12,034 nt of DNA, from NCBI GenBank assembly GCA_964438735.1, contig CAYTLW010000183.1, forward strand, positions 1 through 12,034, given 5' to 3'. Positions 1 through 9,652 of the stretch are shown here, one piece after another (the first letter of the stretch is position 1; every line of letters starts with the position of its first letter). This DNA is from CAYTLW01 sp964438735. GTDB lineage: Bacteria; Myxococcota_A; UBA9042. The notes below the pieces were generated by a model. That model made no database searches. It saw nothing but the letters and a program-made list of their open reading frames with translations, and was not told where the DNA came from. The translations under genes were made by a program, and so were the position numbers.

Positions 1-99
1 GACAAGACCTTTCCGCAAGCTTTCTCGCCCAAAGGCGACTTTGCGATCGCCCTGCCCGCCTTGGGACGTCAAGTAGACGGTTTCCTGGCACGACGTTAG
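1..99 (+). CDS. 3' end of an unidentified protein (partial)
   Basis: The first frame is open from the window edge to a TAG at 97-99 and gives 32 residues ending in GFLARR. The tail has an Ala/Leu/Pro stretch (residues 15-22) and a basic end. It is too short for family assignment. It runs in the same direction as the kinase gene 56 bases downstream, so it may be the preceding gene of the same cluster. That it is coding is inferred from the frame, the strand and the otherwise unexplained 5' edge; nothing in the residues proves it. Confidence 0.45.
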   Translation, partial: DKTFPQAFSPKGDFAIALPALGRQVDGFLARR

Positions 100-155
100 A
101 GTACGCCCCGGGTTCTTCGCAACGCTTTGTCGCACTTTTCAATCTTGGCCGCCCA

Positions 156-2135
156 ATGACCGACGACCTGCCATTCGACGCCCCCGAATCGTCTGAAGAT
201 TCGTTGATGGGCACCGTGATCGACGGTCGCTACGAGGTCGGCAAGCTGCTCGGCAAGGGTGGCTTCGGCAGTGTCTTCGCAGCCACGCATACCACCACCG
301 GCCAGCGCATGGTGGTCAAAGTGCTGCGCGCCGAGATGGCGTCGGATCGAACTCAGGTCAAGCGTTTCTTCAACGAGGCCAAGACCACCTGCCAGCTCAC
401 CCACCCCCATACGGTGCGGGTATTCGACTTCGGGCGCGTCGACAGCGGCCAGCTCTACATGGCCATGGAGATGCTCGATGGCCTCGAGCTGGCGGTCGTA
501 CTCCGCAAGGAGGCGCCCCTGGAGCCCCTGCGGGTGACCCGGATCGCCTGCGCCATCCTGAAGTCCCTGGCCGAAGCGCACGAAGCGGGCCTGGTGCATC
601 GTGATCTCAAGCCCGGCAACGTCTTCCTGTGCAACGTTCATGGCAATCGCGACTTCGTCAAATTGATCGACTTCGGCATCGCCAAGTCCTATGACGAGGG
701 CGCCGAGGATGACCTGACAAAGACCGGCTTCGCGGTCGGTACGCCCAAGTACATGAGTCCCGAGCAGGGACGGGCCGAACCATTGGACGGCCGGTCGGAC
801 CTGTACTCGCTGTCCGTGATGATGTTCGAGGCCCTGACGGGCAGGGTGCCATTCAAGGCGCCCAGCGCCATGGCGCTCATCGTCAAGCACATGCAGGAGG
901 CGCCGCCCGAGATTTCAGAGCTGGTGCAAGAACCCCTGCCGACCGGCCTTGGCGAGGTGGTCATGCGGGCGCTGGCGAAGTCGCCTTGGGATCGCTACAC
1001 CGACGCCGACGACATGCGCGCGGCCCTCGAGGATGTGCTCGCAGGTGTGGGCCAGCCCGTGCCGCCGGAGTCCCGGGCGTTGTCCGCCAAGATGCGCACC
1101 CCGGATGCCGGCGATCTGGCCGCTCACCAGGCCGCACGTGCCGCTGCTGGCGAAGAGACCGTCACGGTCGCTTCCGATCAGGAAGAGCCTGCAGCGCTTG
1201 CAACCGTGGCGCTGGACACCGGCCAGGCGCGCGCCGCAGCCGCTGGCGCGGCCACATCCACGGGCGATACGACGGTCGAACCCGTGCCCGCTGCCGACAA
1301 CGCAAGCGCTGGCGATGACGCAAGCGCGGCCGGGGACGAAGGGGCCGCAGCCTCCGCTGACGCCGACGCCGACCCGACCACCGGCATCAATACACGCATC
1401 CAGCGTGGCATGAACCAGTCGAGCATCGTGCCCTCGACGCCCTCTCGGCCCAGCCGCAATCGCTCCAAGTACGCCGACAAGCCGCTTCGCCGTCGCCGTC
1501 AGGGCGGCTGGATGCTGCCGCTGATCGCTTTGCTGCTCGCCGTCGGCGCGGGTTGGGTCATCTGGTCGGTGGTGCAGGGCAGGGACGTATCCCTGGACGC
1601 CGCCAAGCGGGACCTGACCACGGTCACGGCTGCGATCGAAGACAAGGTGCGACAGCCCAATGTGGCACCCCAGGGGCAGCGCGAAGTGGAGATGCCCAAC
1701 CTGCCCAAGGGCAGCCCGCGCAAGGCGATGTACAAGAAGAAGGTCGAGGCCCGAAACGAAGGCGTCGGCGCCAAGGGCGAGCCCCTGAGTGACAAAGAAC
1801 TGCAGAAGGCCGCCACGCGGGTCAAGAAGGGCGTCCTGAGGTGCCTGCGCAGGCATGGCGAGCGAAATCGGGCCTATCCGCGGGTACCGGTCTCCGTCAC
1901 CGTCACTCCCGCGGGCAAAGTCACCAAAGCCGTCCTGGACGAGGAGATCGGCACCGGCAAGCTGGCCACGTGTGTGGAGAAGGCCGTCAAGAAGATGCGT
2001 CTGCGCGGACCCCGGCCCGGCGTCGAGGTGCGCAATGTATTCTTCGGCTTTGGCGCCATCCGCAAGCCGAAGCGCCGCCCCGCCAAGGGACGCACGCTGC
2101 CCAAGACGAAGTACAACGGCGACCAGGCTCTCTGA
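156..2135 (+). CDS. Transmembrane Hanks-type Ser/Thr protein kinase with AgmX/PglI-like C-terminal domain
   Basis: A 659-residue protein kinase that should phosphorylate Ser/Thr of cytosolic targets. The kinase domain spans about residues 26-290. Visible elements are the Gly-rich loop GKGGFGSV (33-40), Lys55 in VVKVL, Glu74, the catalytic loop HRDLKPGN (148-155), DFG (172-174) and SPE in place of APE (201-203), so all catalytic residues are present. An Ala/Asp/Glu-rich linker follows (about 320-410), then an Arg-rich stretch directly before a single membrane helix (about 452-473), which places the kinase inside the cell. The outer part ends in a domain with Cys563 and Cys606 about 43 residues apart and the pattern PxVPVSVTVTPAGKV, resembling the AgmX/PglI C-terminal domain seen in many myxobacterial proteins. 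This could be a sensor or protein-contact module; that role is inferred. No clear Shine-Dalgarno precedes ATG 156; Met18 (ATG 207) is an alternative start. The gene leads a probable operon with the TPR gene, whose ATG overlaps its TGA. Confidence 0.93.
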   Translation: MTDDLPFDAPESSEDSLMGTVIDGRYEVGKLLGKGGFGSVFAATHTTTGQRMVVKVLRAEMASDRTQVKRFFNEAKTTCQLTHPHTVRVFDFGRVDSGQLYMAMEMLDGLELAVVLRKEAPLEPLRVTRIACAILKSLAEAHEAGLVHRDLKPGNVFLCNVHGNRDFVKLIDFGIAKSYDEGAEDDLTKTGFAVGTPKYMSPEQGRAEPLDGRSDLYSLSVMMFEALTGRVPFKAPSAMALIVKHMQEAPPEISELVQEPLPTGLGEVVMRALAKSPWDRYTDADDMRAALEDVLAGVGQPVPPESRALSAKMRTPDAGDLAAHQAARAAAGEETVTVASDQEEPAALATVALDTGQARAAAAGAATSTGDTTVEPVPAADNASAGDDASAAGDEGAAASADADADPTTGINTRIQRGMNQSSIVPSTPSRPSRNRSKYADKPLRRRRQGGWMLPLIALLLAVGAGWVIWSVVQGRDVSLDAAKRDLTTVTAAIEDKVRQPNVAPQGQREVEMPNLPKGSPRKAMYKKKVEARNEGVGAKGEPLSDKELQKAATRVKKGVLRCLRRHGERNRAYPRVPVSVTVTPAGKVTKAVLDEEIGTGKLATCVEKAVKKMRLRGPRPGVEVRNVFFGFGAIRKPKRRPAKGRTLPKTKYNGDQAL

Positions 2136-2977
2136 TGGTGCGTGTCGCTGGCCTTTCGCTGCTGTTGTTTGCGGCGGCCGTGTTTTATGCGGCGCCGGCC
2201 CAGGCCGGACCGTCGGAGGCCATGCGACGGCAGGCCAAGGACATGTCCAATCGCGCCGCGAAGCACTTCGCCCACAAGCGATACATCGAGGCCGCCGAGC
2301 TCTTCGAGCAGGCCTACGCGCTCGATCACGACAAGCTGATTCGGCTGCGCAACGCCGGCCGAGCGTTCGAGGAGGCGAAGCGTTACGACCGCGCCCTGCA
2401 CTGCTTCCTGCGCTATCTCGAACGGTCCGAGGACCCCAAGCTGCGCACGGACGCCAAGGAGCGCGTTGCCCGCTTCCGTGCCGAGCTCGCCAAAGGCAGC
2501 CAGGACAAGGCAGGACCAGACAAGACAGTGGTCCCCGATCCACCGCCCGCCCCGCGGCCGGATCCCAACCAGGTCGGCAACAAGGGGTCCGCCGCGGGCG
2601 TTCCGTCTGCAGGGGCGGTGGCCGATCCGTCGCCCGGCAGCGGACCCGGCATGGCCCCCTGGCTGATCGGGGGCGGTGGGCTGGCCCTGGTCGCCGGTGG
2701 CGTTGTCTGGGTCCTGGCCGCCAATGCGGCTGCCGACCACATCGATGAAGACGAAGAAGGTGGCCATTACAACTACACCGGCGGCGATCAGAAACTCTCC
2801 GACGATCGCTCGGCCTTGAGCACCAACCGCATCGCTGCGTGGTCCGTCACCGGGCTGGGAACCGCGGCGGTGGCTGCAGGTGCGTGGCTGCTCCTCAGTG
2901 GCGGCGGCGACGCGCACGCCGCCTGGCCCCGTCCGGGTCTGGGGCCGAATCGATGGACCCTCGCCTGGCGATTCTAG
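2135..2977 (+). CDS. Exported TPR-repeat protein with two membrane segments
   Basis: A 280-residue protein. The ATG (2135-2137) overlaps the kinase stop codon (TGATG), indicating translational coupling. Residues 1-24 form a signal peptide with a predicted cut after AQA. Residues about 37-115 hold helical TPR-type repeats (AAKHFAHKRYIEAAELFEQA, then LRNAGRAFEEAKRYDRALHC), consistent with protein-protein contacts in the periplasm. A Pro/Gly/Ala linker (about 125-172) leads to two hydrophobic segments (about 175-198 and 233-254) separated by an acidic loop rich in Asp/Glu (201-225). The protein ends in LAWRF, a terminal aromatic like an outer-membrane strand, but the rest does not look like a barrel. 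TPR proteins of this build are often encoded next to Ser/Thr kinases in myxobacteria; a scaffold or partner role is an inference. No enzyme motif is visible. Confidence 0.85.
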   Translation: MVRVAGLSLLLFAAAVFYAAPAQAGPSEAMRRQAKDMSNRAAKHFAHKRYIEAAELFEQAYALDHDKLIRLRNAGRAFEEAKRYDRALHCFLRYLERSEDPKLRTDAKERVARFRAELAKGSQDKAGPDKTVVPDPPPAPRPDPNQVGNKGSAAGVPSAGAVADPSPGSGPGMAPWLIGGGGLALVAGGVVWVLAANAAADHIDEDEEGGHYNYTGGDQKLSDDRSALSTNRIAAWSVTGLGTAAVAAGAWLLLSGGGDAHAAWPRPGLGPNRWTLAWRF

Positions 2978-3000
2978 GCAGGCACTCCCCGGAGGCTCCA

Positions 3001-3936
3001 GTGTGCAACTTGACGGACGCCCCCGTTCGCCACCGCCATTCGGCCCTCTGGCTGGCCCTCGGTGGCGTGACCTGGCTGCTGGTGGGGTTTGGTGCGCTGG
3101 TGCGCGTCGAGCAGGCCGGGCTGGCTTGCCCGGACTGGCCGCTCTGCTTCGGCGAGGTCATCCCCGACATCCGCCTCGAGGGCGTGATCTACGAGTTCGG
3201 CCACCGCGTGCTGGCGGGCCTGGTGTCCATCGGTTTCGCCATCCTGGCGATGCTGGCCTGGCGAGCGCCCCACACGCGTTCGAAGGTGCGCCGGCCGTTG
3301 ATTCTGGCCGCGGTCGTATTGCTCCTGCAGGTGGTGATGGGCGGCCTCACCGTACTCATCGTGGACAAGCCCGAAGGCGCGGCCATGCGGCCAGCGGCAT
3401 GGACCGTGACGACGCACCTCATCCTCGGCAACCTCTTCGTCGCCTTGACCTTCCTGATCGGCCTGAGACTCAGCGGTGGCTCGTCGGCGGGTGGAGCGAC
3501 TGTAGCGTGGCGTCGACTGCTGGCGGCCTGGTCGGCTTCCCTGCTGGCCCAGTTCATCCTCGGTGGCGTCATCGCGGCAAACCTGGCCGGTCTGATCTGC
3601 ATCGAGTTCCCCACCTGCAACGGCGGCATCTGGTTTCCAAGCTGGTCCGGGCTGGTGGGCGTTCAGCTGGCACATCGGCTGAACGGCTTTGCCCTGCTGG
3701 CCCTGGCCATTTGCCTGGCGGCCCTGGCCACCGACGGCCGCTCGCGCCTGCTGGGCCGCCTGCTGCTGGCCGCGGTGGTACTCCAGATCGGCCTCGGCGC
3801 GGCCAACATCTGGTTCGCCTTGCCGACGGCGGTGACCGTCGGCCACTCGGCGGTGGCCTCGGCCCTCTTCGTCATGTCGTTGGTGGCCTGGGATACAAGT
3901 CGGGGCCCGGCGGTCGCTGCCACCGAGCCCCGATGA
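3001..3936 (+). CDS. ctaA: Heme A synthase, CtaA/COX15 family
   Basis: A 311-residue integral membrane protein with about eight hydrophobic helices. The family oxidises the C8 methyl of heme O to a formyl group, giving heme A for aa3-type cytochrome oxidases. The signature is complete: EFGHR with Glu65 and His68, His139 in TTHLILG, His225 in LAHRLNG and His282 in VGHSAVAS, which in the family bind the hemes. Two extracytoplasmic Cys pairs (Cys43/Cys49 and Cys200/Cys206) match the Bacillus-type subclass; GLACPDWPLC is typical. The GTG start at 3001 is chosen because GGAGG lies at 2991-2995, five bases upstream. An in-frame ATG at 2953 inside the TPR gene would add 16 residues but lacks an obvious ribosome site. 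It follows the TPR gene by 24 bases and so probably shares the kinase operon. No ctaB (heme O synthase) or oxidase subunit gene is in the window. Confidence 0.93.
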   Translation: MCNLTDAPVRHRHSALWLALGGVTWLLVGFGALVRVEQAGLACPDWPLCFGEVIPDIRLEGVIYEFGHRVLAGLVSIGFAILAMLAWRAPHTRSKVRRPLILAAVVLLLQVVMGGLTVLIVDKPEGAAMRPAAWTVTTHLILGNLFVALTFLIGLRLSGGSSAGGATVAWRRLLAAWSASLLAQFILGGVIAANLAGLICIEFPTCNGGIWFPSWSGLVGVQLAHRLNGFALLALAICLAALATDGRSRLLGRLLLAAVVLQIGLGAANIWFALPTAVTVGHSAVASALFVMSLVAWDTSRGPAVAATEPR

Positions 3937-3952
3937 GTGTGCCTTGGCACAC
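3937..3952. terminator. Short inverted repeat between convergent genes, possible bidirectional terminator
   Basis: GTGTGCC (3937-3943) and GGCACAC (3946-3952) are perfect reverse complements separated by TT; a realistic fold is a 6-bp stem with a CTTG loop. It begins at the base after the heme A synthase stop and lies 20 bases from the stop of the convergent lipoprotein gene, where a terminator serving both strands would sit. There is no T tract on either side, so intrinsic termination is only a guess. Confidence 0.4.
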
Positions 3953-3972
3953 GCTACGGATCGCTGAACGCC

Positions 3973-5019
3973 CTAGAACGCGGCCTTGAGCTCTGCGCAG
4001 CAGGCGTCGGTCTTGCAGGCCTGCAACGCGTCGCCACTCTTGCCAGCTCCGGCGCACGTGGGTTCGGCCTCGTTCTCGCACTTGGCCAGCGCCGTAGCCG
4101 CCGTCTTGCACTCGGAGCTCACGTTGCAGGTCTCCGGGCACGCGGCCATGCAGGTGGCCACCTTGCCGGCACAGCCCGCGGGGCAGGTGATGTTTGGCGG
4201 GCAATCGGTCATGCACTTGGTCATGGTGCTCTGGCAACCGACGTTGCAGTCGAACATGCATTTGCCATAGGGGCAGCACATGCGGGTCGCATTCTTGCCG
4301 CCGTCGCACGGGTCGGCGTCGCAGGTGCTGCCGGCCGGTGGCGCGAAGGGGCTCTTCTCGCCGCTGGTGGAGCCCGCATCGGTCTCCTTGGGCGCCTCGG
4401 TGCACTTGACCGCGCCCGCGCCGCCAAAGAAGACCAGGTTGAAGGTGCCATCCAGGGTCAGCGTCTTCGGCCCAACCGGGGTCTCGTTGTAGAGCACCAC
4501 GCCGTTGAGCGTGCCGACCAGGGCCTTGCCCTCGGAGGGGCAGGGCGACACGTCGATGGTGCCCTTATCCTTGGAGGTGAAGGTGCCGGTCAGGGCCGCG
4601 CCGGCCACGGTGTAGCTGACCCATGCATCGCTGTCGGCCGCGCCGACCGGGATGCCCTTGGCGGGCAGCGGGTGCTTGGCCGTGTCGATCCAGATCTGGA
4701 TCGCCTTGCTCTCGGCGCCCGCCTCGGTGATGAACATGCTGAGCAGGGTGTCGGCGTTGGTGGCGCCCCAGGTCTTGGCGGTGGCGTCGCCGGCCGAGGC
4801 GACCTTCTCGCCCTTGACCTGCACGGTGGTGTTGGCGTCGTCGGTGACCTTGACGTCGGCCTTGTTCTTGGTCGAGTCGCCCTGCTGGCCGCCCGTGTCG
4901 GCGCCGCCACCGCTGGTATCGGTCGCTGCCGCGCCCCCTCCGCCAGTACCGGTGGTGGTCCCGCAACCTGCCGCGAGGGCGACGGTGATCATGATCCCCA
5001 TCCACTTCATCTGCTTCAT
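3973..5019 (-). CDS. Cysteine-rich lipoprotein
   Basis: A 348-residue lipoprotein of unknown function. The start ATG at 5019 is set by a GGGAG-type ribosome site (complement of 5026-5030) six bases upstream. Residues 1-19 are a lipoprotein signal ending in LAAGC with Cys19 as the lipidation site. A Gly/Thr/Ala-rich tether follows to about residue 50, then a probable beta-rich domain (about 55-215) of alternating hydrophobic residues. The last 116 residues hold 20 cysteines, among them two C-x3-C-x3-C runs (CMFDCNVGC and CMAACPETC), a related CMTDC and two CC doublets, the last near the end in CCAEL. This suggests a disulfide-stapled periplasmic or surface domain, or a metal site; the sequence does not decide. 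Cys-rich lipoproteins with a final CC-A-E-L are a style I associate with myxobacteria. It faces the heme A synthase gene tail to tail. Confidence 0.88.
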   Translation of the reverse strand: MKQMKWMGIMITVALAAGCGTTTGTGGGGAAATDTSGGGADTGGQQGDSTKNKADVKVTDDANTTVQVKGEKVASAGDATAKTWGATNADTLLSMFITEAGAESKAIQIWIDTAKHPLPAKGIPVGAADSDAWVSYTVAGAALTGTFTSKDKGTIDVSPCPSEGKALVGTLNGVVLYNETPVGPKTLTLDGTFNLVFFGGAGAVKCTEAPKETDAGSTSGEKSPFAPPAGSTCDADPCDGGKNATRMCCPYGKCMFDCNVGCQSTMTKCMTDCPPNITCPAGCAGKVATCMAACPETCNVSSECKTAATALAKCENEAEPTCAGAGKSGDALQACKTDACCAELKAAF

Positions 5020-5291
5020 CTCACTCTCCCTTTGGCCGCTGGTGCTGTGGGCGACCATCCGCAATTCGTGCGTTGTGTTCCCGTTGTTGGCCATCGCCTC
5101 GTCGGGCAGGCAGTAACACGCACAGGCAGCCGCTGCAATTCGGACGGGCGGCCCGAATCGCCACCCGATCGTGGGAATCAGCCGCGGACTTGACGGGGTT
5201 TGCATCCACGACGACTTCCAGCAAGGATCGCCCGCTGTCGGTCCGCGCTGCACACAGCCGGCGCAATGAGCCCGACCTGGAGCCGCAAGAC
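5020..5291. other. Divergent intergenic region (272 bases) between two lipoprotein genes
   Basis: No convincing gene is seen here. It should hold the promoters of both flanking genes, but neither has a clear -10/-35 pair: a TTGACG at 5190-5195 could be a plus-strand -35, yet no good -10 lies 16-18 bases on. An inverted repeat ATTCGG/CCGAAT (5138-5143 and 5153-5158, nine bases apart) could be an operator or small hairpin. GCAATTCG is also repeated directly about 76 bases apart. The plus-strand gene has GGAG at 5279-5282, nine bases before its ATG. Confidence 0.4.
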
Positions 5292-6323
5292 ATGACACGA
5301 CACGCCATTCAACTGCTCATCGGCGTCGCCCTGGGCGCGCTCGCGTTCAGCTGCAGCAAGGCCCCCCAGGCGCCGCAGCCCAAGACGGTCGATCTGGACA
5401 GGCAACCGGCCGCGGGGCCCGGGCGCCCCCCCCCGCCCGCGCCGGCCCCGCCCGCCCCCGCCCCCCCCGCCGCCGCGCCCGCGGCCGCGACCCCGGCCGC
5501 CGCCACCCCTGCGGCCAAGGCCCCCGCTGCCCCCGAGGAGCCCAAGCGCACGCCGTCGATCGCGCTGCACCTCTCCACGCCGCGCAGCGAGGCCTTCGCC
5601 ATGCCGGACCAGGGCAAGAAGGCCCACGTCCAGGTCACCGCCGTAAACGCCATGGGCCGCCCCTACGCCTCTTTGGAGGAGTTCTTCGGCGCCCGCCTGT
5701 TGCTGGTGGTGATGCGCTCGGACGGCAGCTGGGCCCGCATCTTCCGGACCGCTGATCTCAGCAAGCCGGAGCGGAGCAAACACCTGTTCAAGCTCGTCTT
5801 CGAGCGCGCTGGCGCGCACATGTTGTCCTTCACCTACGACCCCCCGGATGGGCCACTGGTCACCGTGCCCGCCTACATCGACGTCAACGGCAAGTCCAAG
5901 CCTGCGATTGCGCTGGAGGATAGATCGCTGCGCTACGTGGGGCCGAAGACCCTCGAGGTCGCCCTGGCGGCACCCGAGGGCCCGCTCAAAGTGTGTGAAC
6001 CCATCGCCATCGCCACCACGTGGACCCGCAAGGGAAAGACCCTGGGCCTGGCCCGAGAAGGGGAGGGCGGACCCACCGTTCGCTACGTGGCGGCTCACAT
6101 GGGTTTGACCGGACTGGTCCTCGCCCAGTCCCTGCCCGATCCCAAGCCTGAGGCGACCGCCGGCCCCGGGGATGCTGGAACCCGCGCGACGCTACGACTG
6201 GACCGATCCGGTCAATATCGGGTGATCGCCACCGCCCGCGCTGGCAAGCGCGAGGTCACGGCGTTGTTCACGCTCAGCGCCGAGGGTGAGGCGCCAGCTG
6301 CAGGGTGTCCGCCGAGCCCGTAA
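5292..6323 (+). CDS. Lipoprotein-like exported protein with Pro/Ala linker and two beta-rich repeats
   Basis: A 343-residue protein of unknown function. The start ATG 5292 has GGAG nine bases upstream and opens a hydrophobic signal (residues 4-20) ending in ALAFSC. Cys21 is a likely lipid anchor, although the -3 position is Ala rather than Leu/Val/Ile, so the lipobox is imperfect. Residues about 38-82 are almost only Pro and Ala, a wall- or periplasm-spanning linker. The rest looks like two beta-sandwich units (about 95-200 and 215-332). The first has the pattern RLLLVVMRSDGSW...FKLVFERAGAHMLSFTYDPPDG, which recalls FixH/YtkA-like domains but lacks their His-rich metal residues; this resemblance is weak. 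Its 3' end overlaps the convergent membrane-protein gene by 50 bases. The linker is encoded by C-rich DNA with runs of nine (5426-5434) and eight (5461-5468) C, which could cause slippage or assembly error. Confidence 0.82.
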   Translation: MTRHAIQLLIGVALGALAFSCSKAPQAPQPKTVDLDRQPAAGPGRPPPPAPAPPAPAPPAAAPAAATPAAATPAAKAPAAPEEPKRTPSIALHLSTPRSEAFAMPDQGKKAHVQVTAVNAMGRPYASLEEFFGARLLLVVMRSDGSWARIFRTADLSKPERSKHLFKLVFERAGAHMLSFTYDPPDGPLVTVPAYIDVNGKSKPAIALEDRSLRYVGPKTLEVALAAPEGPLKVCEPIAIATTWTRKGKTLGLAREGEGGPTVRYVAAHMGLTGLVLAQSLPDPKPEATAGPGDAGTRATLRLDRSGQYRVIATARAGKREVTALFTLSAEGEAPAAGCPPSP

Positions 6324-6906
6324 CCGCAACGCCGACGTGCGCGACATGGCCGGGGTCGGACGCGCTCAAGGTCAGTGATCGGGCCGGCTGACGCGCCGCT
6401 TCGTCGTCGGGTACCAACACCCAGATGTGAAATGCAGCCAGCACCAGCGACGGGATCGCTGCGAAGGCCAGGCCGAGCGCCATGGCCGGCGGCGCCCGCA
6501 GCACCTCTGCACCAGGCAGCAGCCAGGCAGCGGCGACAAAGGCCAGCATCGGCGCCGGGTAGATGGTCGCGCTCAGCCAGCGGCGATTTGGCGGCGCCAG
6601 CAGCCAGGCCACATGCGCCAGGGCGAAGACAGGCAGCCAGCCCAGCACAAGGGCGCCCGCCGATGCCGCCACACCGATCAGGCCGATGTAGAGGGCCACC
6701 ACCAGGGACCAACTCACGCTGGTGACGGGGTCGCTGGTTGAAGGGCCTTGCAGCAGGGCGTCCAGGCCGGCGAACGCGGCGCCACCCCAGGCAAAGACAG
6801 CAGCGATACATAAGCCGACCGCGACCTGGGTAATGACCACGCCAGCGCCCCGTTCGACCTTGCCGCCAATGCTCCGCGTCGTGCCCTTCTTCGTCCGGCC
6901 AGCCAT
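6274..6906 (-). CDS. Multipass inner-membrane protein of unknown function
   Basis: A 210-residue protein with a basic N terminus (residues 1-20) and four to five hydrophobic segments (about 22-48, 64-103 as one or two helices, 112-131 and 140-165), then a polar tail of 45 residues ending in HPRR. The start ATG at 6906 is supported by GGAGGG on the minus strand (complement of 6911-6916). No catalytic or transport motif is recognised. It is the third gene of the minus-strand series thiC, methyltransferase, this gene, with 115 bases between it and the methyltransferase, so co-transcription is possible but not shown. The last 17 codons lie antisense to the end of the upstream-facing lipoprotein-like gene. 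Confidence 0.72.
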   Translation of the reverse strand: MAGRTKKGTTRSIGGKVERGAGVVITQVAVGLCIAAVFAWGGAAFAGLDALLQGPSTSDPVTSVSWSLVVALYIGLIGVAASAGALVLGWLPVFALAHVAWLLAPPNRRWLSATIYPAPMLAFVAAAWLLPGAEVLRAPPAMALGLAFAAIPSLVLAAFHIWVLVPDDEAARQPARSLTLSASDPGHVAHVGVAVTGSADTLQLAPHPRR

Positions 6907-7021
6907 GCTTCCCTCCCGCCACGCCTGCTGATCTGCTCAGCGGCGCCATGGGAGCAAGGACGCACGAACACGCGTGGGGATCTGGCGAGGGTGGTGAACC
7001 GTCAGGTGGTGGGCGCGCGGA

Positions 7022-7902
7022 TCAGGGAGCGCGCTGAAATACCAGCACGTGCTGATAGGGCAGCAGGCGGTCATCGCGGCGCTTGAGCCCATACCCCGCC
7101 CGGGTGAGTTCGGTCACGATCACTTCAGGCGGCACCCGATGCCCCGGCGGTGGGCCGACCGGAATGTCGCCCATCTTGAAGTCGACGATCACGATCCGCC
7201 CGCCCTTGCGCAGCCATGGGGCCAGCGCTTTGAAGTAGGCGGACCGACCTTGGATGTGGTGGTAGGTATTGCAGACGAAGATCACGTCCATCGGAACGGT
7301 CAACAACGGGTCGGCGGCCTCGCCGAGCACAGAATGCAGGTTGCTCAGTCCTTCCTTGCGCGCCCGGCGGGCCAGGAAGCGCACCATATCCGGCTCGATA
7401 TCCACCGCCCAGACGTCCCCCTTGGGCACCTTCCGAGCAAATCGCACGGCGAAGTATCCCGTCGCCGAGCCGATGTCGGCCACCCTGGCATCGGTTGGCA
7501 GCTTCAGACTTGCCACCAGGGCGTCGCCCTTCTGCCAGGCGTCCCGCTTCTTGGACTCGAAGATGGCGGCCCAGCGGCTGGCATCCTTGAACCGGCGGTG
7601 GCTGCCTGGGTGGGCATGTTCGCCATGGTGGCCGGCATGGTCCGCGCCGAGACGCTGCCGTGCATGCTCGCCGTGCACGCTATGGCCTTCCGGGGCCGCT
7701 GTCTCGTGGTGCTTGCGGGCGACAGCCGGTTTGCCATCGGGCCGGGCATGGCCCTTCTTCGCGCTCGCTGGAACTCTCGCTTCAGATTGGCTGGCAGGCT
7801 TGGCAGCCGATGTCGGCGTGACTTGCGCGGCCTGCTCGCCGGCGCCGCAACAGCCGGCGATCGCGATCATGGCCGCGATCCAAGACCGTCGCCGCGCAGC
7901 GA

Positions 7903-7906
<4 letters not shown>
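7022..7906 (-). CDS. Lipoprotein-type class I SAM-dependent methyltransferase with His-rich linker
   Basis: A 294-residue protein. The N terminus (RRR, hydrophobic 9-18, then IAGC with Cys19) is a canonical lipoprotein signal. A linker (about 20-105) carries 12 His between residues 53 and 103, several as HH or HxH, a possible metal-binding stretch. The conserved lead-in RRFKDASRWAAIF precedes the methyltransferase fold (about 130-294): motif I VADIGSATGYF (142-152), the acidic motif II VDIEPD (Asp169), FVCNTYHHI (210-218) after strand 4, and KGGRIVIVDF (234-243). The fold resembles UbiE/Methyltransf_11-type enzymes; the substrate is unknown. Its ATG overlaps the thiC stop codon (ATGA), so it is translated with ThiC. 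An exported SAM enzyme is odd, because SAM is made in the cytosol. Either the signal is not used, the enzyme starts later, or the family truly works outside. Confidence 0.87.
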
Positions 7907-9600
<1,694 letters not shown>

Positions 9601-9652
9601 GAACGCCTCCGAGGCGCGCGAACAGGGGGTGTACTGCGCGCGCCGGCCGTCG

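Noticed and set aside
915..2543. Long open frame on the minus strand across the kinase and TPR genes
   Set aside because: It is fully antisense to two well-supported genes, is rich in Arg/Gly/Ala/His and shows no motif; such frames are usual in GC-rich DNA.
4122..4260. Twin CX3C protein import-type motif in the Cys-rich tail
   Set aside because: The C-x3-C spacing occurs, but the distances between pairs and the many extra Cys do not match the small Tim-like family, and a bacterial lipoprotein is a different setting.
5020..5094. Upstream ATG giving the Cys-rich lipoprotein a longer N terminus
   Set aside because: It would bury the lipoprotein signal about 25 residues inside the protein, whereas the ATG at 5019 has a good Shine-Dalgarno.
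3937..5193. Plus-strand frame opposite the Cys-rich lipoprotein
   Set aside because: Lacks a ribosome site and any motif; the minus strand has a lipobox, a good ribosome site and conserved-looking domain structure.
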